Below the pieces are notes generated by a model. The model worked only from the letters and a program-made list of their open reading frames with translations, did not search any database and was not told where the DNA came from. A DNA stretch of 64,000 nucleotides from Streptomyces anulatus. Lineage in GTDB: Bacteria; Actinomycetota; Actinomycetes; Streptomycetales; Streptomycetaceae. Location: contig NZ_BMVK01000005.1 of the NCBI RefSeq assembly GCF_014650675.1, forward strand, positions 1-64,000, in the 5' to 3' direction. This document shows positions 32,816-41,900 of the stretch, piece after piece. The stretch's first letter is position 1; each line of letters begins with the position of its first letter. Both the position numbers and the translations under genes were made by a program.

Positions 32816-33891
32816 AACCCACGTACTCCAAGTCCCGCCGCTCACCGGCCCGTTCGGAGGAGACCGGTCCCGCGCCGGCCGCCGCGCCGGACTCCCGTAC
32901 GGCCGGGGACGACGGCGCCGCGCCCCTGCTGTCCGTGCGCGGACTGGTGAAGACGTTCCCCGGCCGCCGCGTCCTGGGCCGCGCCACCGCGCCGGTCCGC
33001 GCGGTGGACGGCGTCGATCTGGAGCTCGCCGCGGGGGAGACCCTGGGGCTGGTCGGAGAGTCCGGCTGCGGCAAGTCCACCACGGGCCGGATGCTGGTCC
33101 GGCTGCTGGAACCCACCGCGGGGGCCGTCGAGTTCGAGGGCCGCGACATCACGCACCTGTCCCAGCGCGAGCTGCGGCCGGTCCGGCAGCACCTCCAGAT
33201 CATCTTCCAGGATCCCCACGCCTCCCTGAACCCCCGGCAGACCGTCGCCCGGATCATCTCCGAACCCCTGCTGGTGCAGGGGGCCACGGTCCGGGCGGCC
33301 CGGGACCGGGCCGCCGAACTGCTCGACCTGGTGGGCCTGGGCTCCGAACACCTGGACCGGCACCCGTACCAGTTCTCCGGTGGCCAGGCCCAGCGCATCG
33401 GCATCGCCCGGGCCCTGGCTACCGGCCCCCGCCTGATCGTCGCCGACGAGCCGGTCTCCGCGCTCGACGTGTCCGTGCAGGCCCAGGTCGTCAACCTGAT
33501 GGAGCGTCTGGGCGACGAACTGGGGCTGTCGTTCCTCTTCATCGCCCACGACCTGTCCGTCGTGAAGCGGGTGTGCGACCGGGTGGCGGTGATGTATCTG
33601 GGCCGGATCGTCGAGATCGGCGACAAGCACGAGCTGTACGACCGGCCGGCGCACCCCTATACCCGGGCGCTGCTCTCGGCGGTTCCGCTGCCCGACCCGG
33701 CGGCGGAGCGCCGCCGGGAGCGGATCCTCCTGCTCGGCGACCCGCCGAGCCCCGCCGCGCCGCCCAGCGGCTGCGGCTTCCATCCGCGCTGCCCGAAGGC
33801 TCAGGCCGTCTGCCGCACCGAGCGGCCGCTGCTCCAGGTCGTGGGCTCCGGCGCACGTACGGCGGCCTGCCACTTCCCCGAAACGGGCTGA
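32812..33891 (+). CDS. Peptide ABC transporter ATP-binding protein (DppF-like)
   Basis: A 359-residue second ATPase. A variable 40-residue N-terminus is followed by Walker A GESGCGKS, FQDPHASLNPRQTV (typical of DppF/OppF), signature SGGQAQRIGIARAL, Walker B LIVADEPVSALDVS and FIAHDLSVVK. The C-terminal GCGFHPRCPKAQAVC completes the family pattern. It is the last gene of the importer operon, and a hairpin follows the stop. Confidence 0.92.
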   Translation: MKPTYSKSRRSPARSEETGPAPAAAPDSRTAGDDGAAPLLSVRGLVKTFPGRRVLGRATAPVRAVDGVDLELAAGETLGLVGESGCGKSTTGRMLVRLLEPTAGAVEFEGRDITHLSQRELRPVRQHLQIIFQDPHASLNPRQTVARIISEPLLVQGATVRAARDRAAELLDLVGLGSEHLDRHPYQFSGGQAQRIGIARALATGPRLIVADEPVSALDVSVQAQVVNLMERLGDELGLSFLFIAHDLSVVKRVCDRVAVMYLGRIVEIGDKHELYDRPAHPYTRALLSAVPLPDPAAERRRERILLLGDPPSPAAPPSGCGFHPRCPKAQAVCRTERPLLQVVGSGARTAACHFPETG

Positions 33892-33900
33892 GAGGCTCCC

Positions 33901-33927
33901 GGCGGCCCGGCGCACGTCCGGGCCGCC
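33901..33927 (+). terminator. Hairpin terminator of the peptide transporter operon
   Basis: GGCGGCCCGG and CCGGGCCGCC form a 10-bp stem around a 7-nt loop, 9 nt after the DppF-like stop codon. Confidence 0.65.
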
Positions 33928-34017
33928 CCTCCCGGCCGGGCCGCTCGTTCCCGCCGGGCGGCGTTCACCGGAAAGTCGTAGCGGATTCGGTCAGATGTCT
34001 TCCCTGTGATGTGTGAC

Positions 34018-34040
34018 CTGTGCCATTGTACATGTCACAG
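34018..34040 (+). promoter_or_regulatory. Predicted GntR operator, site 4 (collagenase)
   Basis: A 23-bp imperfect palindrome: CTGTGCCAT, spacer TGTAC, ATGTCACAG (8 of 9 arm positions symmetrical). The left part (34020-34031) is GTGCCATTGTAC, 10 of 12 matches to the shared motif; the right arm reads GTGACAT on the other strand. It lies about 140 nt before the collagenase start codon. Confidence 0.6.
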
Positions 34041-34181
34041 GGCGTGGGCATGTCAACTCCGGACAGCGACCCCAATCCGTCCGGCCGACAGCACGGCACG
34101 ACAACACCCCCTGCCCCACGCCCTGTGCATCCCATCGGTCACGCATGCGCGTGCCTCCGACCCCTCATGGGAGGAAAAAAC

Positions 34182-36761
34182 GTGAGAACCACACTCGTCC
34201 GCCGAGGTGTGGGTGCCGTTCTGCCCCTGGCTCTGGCCGGGGCGATGGGCGTCGCGCTGCTCGTGCAGCCGGCCCAGGCGCAGCCGAACTCCCCTTCGGC
34301 AGCCACGGCATCGAACGCGTCCCAGCCGTCCCGCCCCGCCGGTTCGGCCGACCCCGCGCCGCAGGCGCAGCAGTCCCCCGCATCGGACGCCGACCACCAG
34401 GCCAAGAACCGGCTGAAGGCGTCCCAGCTTCCCCCGCTGAGCGCCGACAAGTCCCCCCTCAAGGAGGCCTACGGCGAGCACGACGCCCCGCCGAAGCAGG
34501 GCGCGGGCAAGAAGTCCTCGGCGAAGGCGGCCGCCGCGTGCGACCCGGCCGACTTCACCGGCCGCACCGGAAGCGAACTGGTGCGATTCATCAAGGCGTC
34601 CACCACGGACTGCGTGAACACGCTGTTCAGCCTCACCGGCAACAACGCCCAACTGGCCTTCCGTGAAGCGCAGATGACCTCGGTGGCCTACGCGCTGCGC
34701 GACAACGCCGCGAACTACCCCGGGGACGCGAGCACCGGCACCCCGCAGCTCGTGCTGTACCTCCGGGCCGGGTACTACGTGCAGTGGTACAACCCGGACG
34801 TCGTCGGACCGTACGGCCCCACCCTGCAGACCGCCATCCGCTCGGGCCTCGACGGCTTCTTCGCCAGCTCCCGGTCGCGCGACGTGACCGACGCCAACGG
34901 CGAGACGCTGTCCGAGGCGGTCATCCTGATCGACAGCGCCCAGGAGAACGCCCGGTACATCTCCGTCGTCAAGCGGATGCTCGCGGACTACAACTCCACC
35001 TGGAACGCGTCCTCACGGATGCTCGCCGCGGTCAACAACGTTTACACGGTGACCTTCCGGGGCCACCAGGTGCCCGAGTTCGTCAGTGCCGTCGAGTCGG
35101 ACCCGAGCCTCATCGACTCGCTGCACCGCTTCGCCGCCGACCACCTCTCCCTGCTGGAGGGCGACCAGGCGTACCTGACCTCCAACGCGGGACGGGAGCT
35201 GGGCCGCTTCCTCCAGCACACGAGCCTGCAGGGCAAGGTCCGCCCGCTGGCGACCGCACTGCTCCGGGACACCTCCATCACCGGCCCCACCGCCCCGCTC
35301 TGGGTGGGCATAGCGGAGATGGCCGACTACTACGACAAGGCGAACTGCGCGACATACGGCGTCTGCGACCTCCAGGAGCGCCTCAAGCGCGAGGTGCTGC
35401 CGGTCCGTCACACCTGTAGCCCCAGCATTCGCATCCTGGCCCAGCAGATGACGTCCGCCGAGCTGAGCGCCAGCTGCACCAGCCTCATCGAGCAGGACGC
35501 CTACTTCCACCGGATCGCCAAGGACAACGGCCCGGTCGCCGACGACAACAACACCACCATCGAGGTGATCGCCTACGACTCCAGCGCCGACTACCAGACC
35601 TACGCCGGCGCGATGTACGGGATCGACACCAACAACGGCGGCATGTACCTGGAGGGCGACCCCTCCGTCGTGGGCAACCAGCCCCGCTTCATCGCCTACG
35701 AGGCCGAGTGGCTGCGACCGGACTTCCACATCTGGAACCTCAACCACGAGTACACCCACTACCTCGACGGCCGCTTCACCATGTACGGCGACTTCGCCGC
35801 CAACATGACCACCCCGACCATCTGGTGGGTCGAGGGCTTCGCGGAGTACATCTCCTACCACTACCGCGAGGAGCCCTACACCGCGGCGATGACCGAGGCG
35901 GGCAAGGGCACCTACGCACTGAGCACCCTGTTCAGCACCGACTACAGCCACGACACCACACGGGTGTACCGCTGGGGCTACCTCGCCGTGCGGTACATGC
36001 TGGAGAAGCACCCCGCCGACATGGACAAGGTGCTCGCCCACTACCGCGCCGGCGAGTGGAGCGCCGCCCGGACCTACCTCACCAGCACCGTCGGCACGCG
36101 CTACGACAGCGACTGGAAGACCTGGCTCGCCGCATGCGCCGCCGGTGACTGCGGTGGCGGCGGCCAGCCGGGCAACCAGGCCCCCGCCGCCGAGTTCACC
36201 GCCGAGGTCAAGGGCCTGACGGTCACCCTCACCGACCGCTCGACCGACGCCGACGGCACCATCGCCTCCCGCTCCTGGGACTTCGGCGACGGCACCACCT
36301 CCACGCAGACCAGCCCCGCCAAGACCTACGGCGCCGCGGGCAGCTACACCGTCCGCCTGACCGTGACCGACGACAAGGGCGCCACGGCCACCACCACCCG
36401 GACGGTCACCGTGACCGGCGGCTCCACCGTCGGCGAGTGCACCGACCCCGACACCCGCGTGCTGGGCAAGAACTGCCGTCGCGGCAACCTCTCCGCCCCC
36501 ACCGGCGACTACGCCTACCACTACCTGTACGTCCCGGCCGGCACCACGCAGCTGAAGATCACCATCAGCGGAGGCACCGGCGACGCCGACCTCTACTACA
36601 GCAACGCCAACTGGGCGACCACCGGCGCCCACACCAACCGGGCCACCGGTGCGGGCAACTCCCACACCCTGACCATCACCAACCCGCCGTCCGGCGCCAA
36701 CTACATCAGCCTCCACGCGGCGGCCGCCTTCAGCGGGGCCACCGTCACCACCGAGTTCTGA
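34182..36761 (+). CDS. Secreted microbial collagenase (M9 metallopeptidase) with PKD and PPC domains
   Basis: An 859-residue preproprotein. The signal peptide (residues 1-33, ending VQPAQA) directs export; a low-complexity Ala/Pro/Ser pro-region of about 80 residues follows. The zinc site is H522-E523-Y-T-H526, with a third ligand Glu in WWVEGFAEY (about 551-555). An activator-like region precedes it. A PKD domain (about 667-747, SWDFGDGTTSTQ) and a C-terminal PPC domain (about 760-859, GDADLYYSNANW) provide collagen binding. GGAGG lies 7 nt before the GTG start; the frame is open upstream but unsupported. It would degrade triple-helical collagen outside the cell. Confidence 0.93.
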   Translation: MRTTLVRRGVGAVLPLALAGAMGVALLVQPAQAQPNSPSAATASNASQPSRPAGSADPAPQAQQSPASDADHQAKNRLKASQLPPLSADKSPLKEAYGEHDAPPKQGAGKKSSAKAAAACDPADFTGRTGSELVRFIKASTTDCVNTLFSLTGNNAQLAFREAQMTSVAYALRDNAANYPGDASTGTPQLVLYLRAGYYVQWYNPDVVGPYGPTLQTAIRSGLDGFFASSRSRDVTDANGETLSEAVILIDSAQENARYISVVKRMLADYNSTWNASSRMLAAVNNVYTVTFRGHQVPEFVSAVESDPSLIDSLHRFAADHLSLLEGDQAYLTSNAGRELGRFLQHTSLQGKVRPLATALLRDTSITGPTAPLWVGIAEMADYYDKANCATYGVCDLQERLKREVLPVRHTCSPSIRILAQQMTSAELSASCTSLIEQDAYFHRIAKDNGPVADDNNTTIEVIAYDSSADYQTYAGAMYGIDTNNGGMYLEGDPSVVGNQPRFIAYEAEWLRPDFHIWNLNHEYTHYLDGRFTMYGDFAANMTTPTIWWVEGFAEYISYHYREEPYTAAMTEAGKGTYALSTLFSTDYSHDTTRVYRWGYLAVRYMLEKHPADMDKVLAHYRAGEWSAARTYLTSTVGTRYDSDWKTWLAACAAGDCGGGGQPGNQAPAAEFTAEVKGLTVTLTDRSTDADGTIASRSWDFGDGTTSTQTSPAKTYGAAGSYTVRLTVTDDKGATATTTRTVTVTGGSTVGECTDPDTRVLGKNCRRGNLSAPTGDYAYHYLYVPAGTTQLKITISGGTGDADLYYSNANWATTGAHTNRATGAGNSHTLTITNPPSGANYISLHAAAAFSGATVTTEF

Positions 36762-36780
36762 CCCGCTGCTTCACCCCCCC

Positions 36781-36817
36781 CGGCCGGGGTCGGCGCCATC
36801 GGCGCCGGCCCCGGCCC
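36781..36817 (+). terminator. Hairpin terminator after the collagenase gene
   Basis: CGGCCGGGGTCGGCGCC pairs with GGCGCCGGCCCCGGCCC around a 3-nt loop with few mismatches, 20 nt after the stop codon. Confidence 0.7.
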
Positions 36818-36929
36818 GGCCGTGCGCGGGGCGGTCGGCGGCGGCCCGGCTCCACTGTCAGTGCCTCCCCATAGAGTCGAAGCATCACTCGGGGGAGCAC
36901 CGGGGAGCACCGGACGAAGGAGCAGAAGC

Positions 36930-37988
36930 ATGTCCGCCAACAGGATCCAGCACAAGGTGAATCACGTCGCTCTGGTCGTGGACGCCTCGGGTTCCATGTA
37001 CCAGCACCAGGGTCAGCTCATCCGCGTCGTGGACGAGTTCGTGGCGGGACTGAAGGCCGAGTCGGACAGCCTCGGCCACGAGACGCGGATCAGCCTCTAC
37101 TCCTTCGACCACCGGGTGGAGAACCTGGTCTGGGACATGGACGTGAAGCACCTCCCGTCCATGCGGGGGCTCTACAAGGTCAACAACGGCGCCACCGCCC
37201 TCATCGAGGCCTCGCTCAAGTCCTTGGACGACCTGGGGCACATCTGGGAGGAGTACGGCGAGCACAGCTTCCTCCAGATCGTGGTGACGGACGGCGAGGA
37301 GAACGCCTCCGGCGGCGACCGCCGGCACGACGGCGACATGAGCATCCTCGGCCCCTGGCTCGACCGGATCACCGCGAAGATGAACGGGCTTCCGGGGCAC
37401 TGGACCTCCGCGATCCTCGTTCCGAACTCGCTGGCGAAGCGCACCGCCCAGAACTACGGCTTCCCGGCAGGCAACATCGCCATCTGGGACGCGGACTCCC
37501 AGAAGGGCGTCGAGGACGCGATCGGCACCGTGCGCGCCGCCGCCACCAGCTTCCTGCGCGGTCGCGAGCAGGGCGTGCGCGGCACGAAGAACCTGTTCGC
37601 CGTCGGCCAGGACATATCGGTGGACGACGTGCGGGCCAACCTCGAACCGGTCGCGGCCGACAAGTACCGGCTGCTGAAGGTCGACAAGGAGGTGGAGATC
37701 CGCGCCTTCGTCGACTCGCATCCGGGAGTCACCTACGAACGCGGTTCCTGCTACTACCAGTTGGGCACCCGGGTGCAGGTGCAGCCCGACAAGGAGGTCA
37801 TCGTCGTCGAGAAGGACACCGACCGCGCCTACACGGGCGAGGCGGCGCGCAACCTGCTGTTCGGAGCGGGAGTCCGTGGGACCGTCTCGGTGAAGGCCGG
37901 CAACAACCCCAAGCTGGAGGTCTATGTGCAGAGCCGTTCGGTGAACAGGAAGCTCAAGGCCGATACGCGCCTGCTCATCATGCTCTGA
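36930..37988 (+). CDS. von Willebrand factor A domain protein
   Basis: A 352-residue soluble protein. The vWA domain (residues about 10-200) shows the metal-ion-dependent adhesion site DASGSMYQHQG, a Thr in NNGATALIE and the second acidic cluster VVTDGEENASGG. The C-terminal 150 residues contain no domain I recognise. There is no signal peptide, so it acts in the cytosol, perhaps as a scaffold or metal-dependent interaction module. ACGAAGGAG precedes the ATG, and a TAGAGT -10-like box occurs at 36872-36877. It abuts the convergent LysE gene with no spacer. Confidence 0.85.
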   Translation: MSANRIQHKVNHVALVVDASGSMYQHQGQLIRVVDEFVAGLKAESDSLGHETRISLYSFDHRVENLVWDMDVKHLPSMRGLYKVNNGATALIEASLKSLDDLGHIWEEYGEHSFLQIVVTDGEENASGGDRRHDGDMSILGPWLDRITAKMNGLPGHWTSAILVPNSLAKRTAQNYGFPAGNIAIWDADSQKGVEDAIGTVRAAATSFLRGREQGVRGTKNLFAVGQDISVDDVRANLEPVAADKYRLLKVDKEVEIRAFVDSHPGVTYERGSCYYQLGTRVQVQPDKEVIVVEKDTDRAYTGEAARNLLFGAGVRGTVSVKAGNNPKLEVYVQSRSVNRKLKADTRLLIML

Positions 37989-38633
37989 TCACGCTCTGGC
38001 CGGTGCCGAGGTGTCCGTCGCCACCGACACGGCGAGCAGGCCCAACGCCGTGCCCATCAGGTAGCGCTGGACGCGGAGCCAGGAGGGGCGTCGCGCGAGG
38101 AAGGCGGCGATGGCACCCGCCGCCAGGACGATGCCCAGATTGACGCTGAGGGCCACCACGATCTGCACGGAGCCCAGCAGAAAGCCCTGGAGCAGCACGT
38201 TTCCCGCCTCCAGGCTGATGAACTGCGGGATGAGCGAGAGATACATGATGGCGATCTTCGGGTTGAGCAGATTCGTCATCAGGCCCATCGTGAACAGTTT
38301 GCGCGAGGAGTCGTGCGGCAGCTCCTCGGGGGCGAAGACGGACACGCCCCCGGGCCTCAGGGCGTTCCAGGCCAGATAGGCCAGGTAGGCGGCGCCGGCC
38401 AGTTTCACGGCCACGTACAGCTCGGGCACCGCGAGGAAGACCACCGAAAGGCCGAGATTCGTGGCCAGCAGATAGACCAGGAAGCCCACGGCCACACCGC
38501 CCAGGGACACCACTCCCGCGCGTCGCCCCTGGGTGATGCTCCGGGAGACGAGATAGATCATGTTCGGGCCCGGGGTGAGCACCATGCCCAGGGCGACCAG
38601 AGCGACCCCCAGCACCCCGCTCAGCTCGACCAT
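37989..38633 (-). CDS. LysE/RhtB-family amino-acid exporter
   Basis: A 214-residue membrane protein with about six helices. The N-terminal VALGMVLTPGPNMIYLVSRSI is the LysE/RhtB signature; LMTNLLNPKIAIMYLSLIPQF is the second conserved stretch. The family exports amino acids or related metabolites. It is divergent from a MocR-type regulator across about 200 bp holding repeated GTGCAAT elements, so it is the probable target of that regulator. A 9-bp hairpin GGGTGCCGG/CCGGCACCC occurs in its leader (38657-38680). Confidence 0.9.
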   Translation of the reverse strand: MVELSGVLGVALVALGMVLTPGPNMIYLVSRSITQGRRAGVVSLGGVAVGFLVYLLATNLGLSVVFLAVPELYVAVKLAGAAYLAYLAWNALRPGGVSVFAPEELPHDSSRKLFTMGLMTNLLNPKIAIMYLSLIPQFISLEAGNVLLQGFLLGSVQIVVALSVNLGIVLAAGAIAAFLARRPSWLRVQRYLMGTALGLLAVSVATDTSAPARA

Positions 38634-38700
38634 GCTCTCCCGCCGCTCTGTTCATGGGGTGCCGGCAAGGCCCGGCACCCTGTGCACCGGCCCCCCGCGA

Positions 38701-38769
38701 CCGGTGCAATCGGAGTCTAGGTTTGCCGTCCTTCTCGGTTCAATAGAGGGCATTGCACTCGGTGCAATG
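38701..38769. promoter_or_regulatory. Predicted MocR operator cluster between lysE and mocR
   Basis: A perfect inverted repeat CATTGCAC (38751-38758) and GTGCAATG (38762-38769) is accompanied by two further half-sites: GTGCAAT at 38704-38710 and a degenerate GTTCAAT at 38738-38744. CTCGGT-containing copies are 24 bp apart as direct repeats. Multiple directly repeated half-sites are usual for MocR proteins. Confidence 0.6.
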
Positions 38770-38831
38770 TCGTGCTTGGATGCCGCTCGTCAGGGATTCG
38801 ACGCCGAACGCCCACCGAGGAGGCGAAGCCT

Positions 38832-40175
38832 GTGAAGGACTTCCGGTCCGTCGCCGACGGGGTGGCGGAGGAGATCGCGGCGGGGCGGCTGAAGGGCGGG
38901 GAACGGCTGCCTCCGCAGCGGGAGTTCGCCAGGATCCACGCCATCGCCGACTCCACCGCCGCCCGCGTCTACCAGGAACTGGCCCGCCGGGGCCTCACCG
39001 TCGGCCAGGTCGGACGCGGCACGTTCGTCACGGACGCGCCCGGCGCTCCCGCTCCCGCCCCGGCCCTCTCCGAGCCCGCCGACAGCCGGATCGACCTGGA
39101 GCTGAACCACCCCGTCGTCCCCGAGCAGGCCGGGCTGCTCGCCGCCGGCCTGGAGAAGCTGGTGCGCTCCGACCGCCTGGAGTCGGTGCTCCGCCCGGTC
39201 GGGCCCGCCGGTACCCCCGCCGCCCGCGAGGCCGCCGCCGATGTCCTCACGCGCGGGCGATGGCGGCCCGACCCGGAACGGATCCTGTTCGCGGGCAACG
39301 GCCGGCAGGCCATCTCCGCCGCCGTCGCCGCGCTGACCCGGCCGGGCGCCCGGCTGGGCGTCGAGGAGTTCACCTACCCGGTGCTGAAGGCCATCGCCGC
39401 CCGGCTCGGCGTCACCCTCGTGCCCCTGGCCATGGACGGCGACGGGCTGATCCCGGAGGCGGTGGAGGAGGCGCACCGCGCGGATCCGCTGCACGCCGTC
39501 TACGTACAGCCGGTCCTGAACAACCCACTGTCCCTCACCATGCCCGCGCGGCGGCTCGACCACCTGGCCGACGTGCTGCTGACCTCGGGGATCGACGCGA
39601 TCGAGGACGCCGTCTGGGCCTTCCTCCGGGATGACGCGGCGCCCCTCGCCTCGCGGGCCGCCGAGCGGACCGTCCTCGTCGACAGCCTCTCCAAACGGCT
39701 GTCCCCGGGGCTGTCCCTCGGGTTCGCCGTGGCCCCCGCCGCTGCGGCGGGCCGGGTCGCGGGAGCCCTGCGCTCCGGAGGGTGGACGCCCATGCGCTTC
39801 CCCCTGGAGGCGATGGCGCAGTGGCAGGCGGACGGCGCCGTCGACGCCCTCGTACGGGCGAAGCAGCGGGAGGCCGGGGTGCGGCAGGAGATCGCCCACC
39901 GGCACCTCGGGGGCTTCCGTACGCGCAGCGCCCCGTTCTCGTATTACCGCTGGTGGGAGCTGCCCAGCCCCTGGCGGGCCGACACCTTCGTCGCCGCCGC
40001 CGCGCGCCACGGCATCGCGGTCACTCCGGCCGCGGCGTTCACCACGGGCCGCGACCGGGGCCCGCAGGCGGTCCGCCTCGGCCTGGCGTCACCCACCCGC
40101 GAGGCCCTCTCCCGGGCCCTCGCGACCCTCGCCGACCTCGCCCGGTCCGCCCCGGAGGACTTCGCGGGGGAGTAG
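38832..40175 (+). CDS. MocR-type transcriptional regulator (GntR HTH fused to class I aminotransferase)
   Basis: A 447-residue fusion. The N-terminal winged helix covers residues 1-75 (LPPQREFARIHAIADSTAARV, VGQVGRGTFVTD). It is joined by a linker to an aminotransferase-like domain whose PLP lysine is in VDSLSKRLSPGLSLGF. Such proteins sense PLP or amino-acid-derived ligands. GAGGAGG precedes the GTG. It is divergent from the LysE exporter, the likely regulated gene, and autoregulation is probable through the palindrome just upstream. Confidence 0.9.
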   Translation: MKDFRSVADGVAEEIAAGRLKGGERLPPQREFARIHAIADSTAARVYQELARRGLTVGQVGRGTFVTDAPGAPAPAPALSEPADSRIDLELNHPVVPEQAGLLAAGLEKLVRSDRLESVLRPVGPAGTPAAREAAADVLTRGRWRPDPERILFAGNGRQAISAAVAALTRPGARLGVEEFTYPVLKAIAARLGVTLVPLAMDGDGLIPEAVEEAHRADPLHAVYVQPVLNNPLSLTMPARRLDHLADVLLTSGIDAIEDAVWAFLRDDAAPLASRAAERTVLVDSLSKRLSPGLSLGFAVAPAAAAGRVAGALRSGGWTPMRFPLEAMAQWQADGAVDALVRAKQREAGVRQEIAHRHLGGFRTRSAPFSYYRWWELPSPWRADTFVAAAARHGIAVTPAAAFTTGRDRGPQAVRLGLASPTREALSRALATLADLARSAPEDFAGE

Positions 40176-40250
40176 AGGGCGTGCGTGCTCCCCGGCGGAC
40201 GCGATCTTCACGGTGGAAGCCGGAGGCCGAGGTTGTGGTCGTGGCCGCGC

Positions 40251-41768
40251 TCAGGGCGCCCGGTCCCCGCGCTCCGAGGACTCCTCCAGGAGTCCGTCGA
40301 GGTCCTTCAGCCGGTCCAGGCCCTTGACCGCCCTCGCCATGCGGTGGTTGGCGCTCAGGGCGGTCCGGTGGCGGTGCAGGAAAGCCCAGTAGCCCGCCGT
40401 GTACGGGCAGGCGTGGTCGCCGGTCCGGTCGGTGGGGCGGTAGGCGCAGGGGGCGCACAGGTCGCTCATCCTGTTGATGTAGGCGCCGCCGGAGGTGTAC
40501 GGCTTGGTCGTCATCCGGCCGCCGTCCGCGTACTGCGACATGCCGACGACGTTGGGGAGCATCACCCAGTCGTAGCCGTCCACGAAGCAGCGGTGGAACC
40601 AGTCGGTCACGGCGGCCGGGTCCCAGCCGTCCTGCAGAGCACGGCTGCCCAGCACCATGAGGCGCGGGATGTGATGGGTCCAGCCGGTGTCCCGGACCTG
40701 GGCCAGCGCGGTGGACAGGCAGTTCGCCGTGACCGCCTCCGCGTCCAGGCCGAGGAACCAGTCGGGCAGCGGCGCGGTGTGGCGCAGCGCGTTGCGGCCC
40801 CGGTAGTCCTCGCCGAAGTGCCAGTAGAGCTGCCACACGTACTCGCGCCAGCCGGCGATCTGGCGCACGAAGCCCTCGACGCTGTTGAGCGGTGCCCCGC
40901 CCGAGCGCCAGGCCTTCTCGGCCCGCTCGACGCATTCGGCCGGGTCCAGGAGCCCCAGGTTGAGGGGGACGGACAACAGGCTGTGGCTCATCACCGGGTC
41001 ATCCGCCAGCATCGCGTCCTCGTAGCGGCCGAAGTCGCCGAGCCGGTGCGAGACGAAGCGCCGGAGCGCGGCCAGCGCCTCCCGCCGGGTGACGGGGAAG
41101 CGGCGCGGGCCGTCACGGCCGACGAACGAGACGTCCCCGTCACGCTCCCAGCGGTCGAGGTCGTGGCGCACCTCGTCGTCGATCCCGTCCTCGGCCGGGC
41201 GGTACGGGGCGGGCGCCTCCAGGGTCGAACAACCCCGGGGCGGCGGCTCGCGGTTGTCGTGGTCGAGGTTCCAGGTCCCCCCGGCGGGCTCGTCGCCGTC
41301 CATGAGCAGCTCGTGGCGACGGCGGACCCACCGGTAGAAGCCCTCCATCCGCAGGCGGTCGCCCGTGTGCTCCTTCGCCCACGCCTCGAACTCCGCCTGC
41401 GGCAGCAGGAAGCCGCGGGCCGGGAGGACGTCGACCTCGTCCCGTGCGGTGACGAAGTCCAGCGCGGCGCGGGAGGTCGGGTGGCAGACCGTCAGGCGGT
41501 TCCCGCGGCCGTCGAACCCTGCCTCCGCCAGCCCGTCCGCGTAGGTCTCGGCCTGTACGTAGCGGACGCGGTCGCCCAGTTCGGCCGCCCGGTGCCGCAT
41601 CGCGGAGAGGACGAGGTGGGCCTTGGCCCGGTGGAATCGACGTCTGCGCAGCACGGACCGGGCCTCGATCATCAGGACGGGGGCGTGTGCGTCCGGTCCG
41701 CCGCGGCGGGGGTCCAGGAAGTGGGGGCCGAGCTGGTCCCCGAAGAGCCAGTGCGTGCGTGGTTCCAT
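40251..41768 (-). CDS. Cryptochrome/photolyase, FeS-BCP (6-4 photolyase-like) family
   Basis: A 505-residue flavoprotein beginning MEPRTHWLFGDQLGPHFLD, characteristic of the iron-sulphur bacterial cryptochrome/photolyase group (DPRP family). Cysteines for a [4Fe-4S] cluster are visible in TANCLSTALAQ and in the C-terminal MSDLCAPCAYRPTDRTGDHACPYT; HHIPRLMVLGS and the MLPNVVGMSQYADGG segment line the FAD region. It likely repairs (6-4) photoproducts or acts as a light sensor. The ATG used gives the family N-terminus; 21 further codons are open upstream. Confidence 0.9.
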   Translation of the reverse strand: MEPRTHWLFGDQLGPHFLDPRRGGPDAHAPVLMIEARSVLRRRRFHRAKAHLVLSAMRHRAAELGDRVRYVQAETYADGLAEAGFDGRGNRLTVCHPTSRAALDFVTARDEVDVLPARGFLLPQAEFEAWAKEHTGDRLRMEGFYRWVRRRHELLMDGDEPAGGTWNLDHDNREPPPRGCSTLEAPAPYRPAEDGIDDEVRHDLDRWERDGDVSFVGRDGPRRFPVTRREALAALRRFVSHRLGDFGRYEDAMLADDPVMSHSLLSVPLNLGLLDPAECVERAEKAWRSGGAPLNSVEGFVRQIAGWREYVWQLYWHFGEDYRGRNALRHTAPLPDWFLGLDAEAVTANCLSTALAQVRDTGWTHHIPRLMVLGSRALQDGWDPAAVTDWFHRCFVDGYDWVMLPNVVGMSQYADGGRMTTKPYTSGGAYINRMSDLCAPCAYRPTDRTGDHACPYTAGYWAFLHRHRTALSANHRMARAVKGLDRLKDLDGLLEESSERGDRAP

Positions 41769-41900
41769 GACGTGCGCCTGTCCTGCCGTCGGGTACCCCT
41801 CCGTCAGGCTAGGGACGGCAGAGAAGGTCACGGTGACGCCACGCCGCCCAGGGAACCGACGTCTGCCGGGCGGGCGACGCCGGTAGTTCGACGGCAGGCT

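Noticed and set aside
28029..33891. Nickel or glutathione ABC importer
   Set aside because: The subunits fit the whole Dpp/Opp/Nik family; the shared operator and neighbouring aminopeptidase P and collagenase make peptides the better guess.
38832..40175. Stand-alone aminotransferase
   Set aside because: The N-terminal 75 residues form a GntR winged helix joined in frame, so it is a MocR-type regulator.
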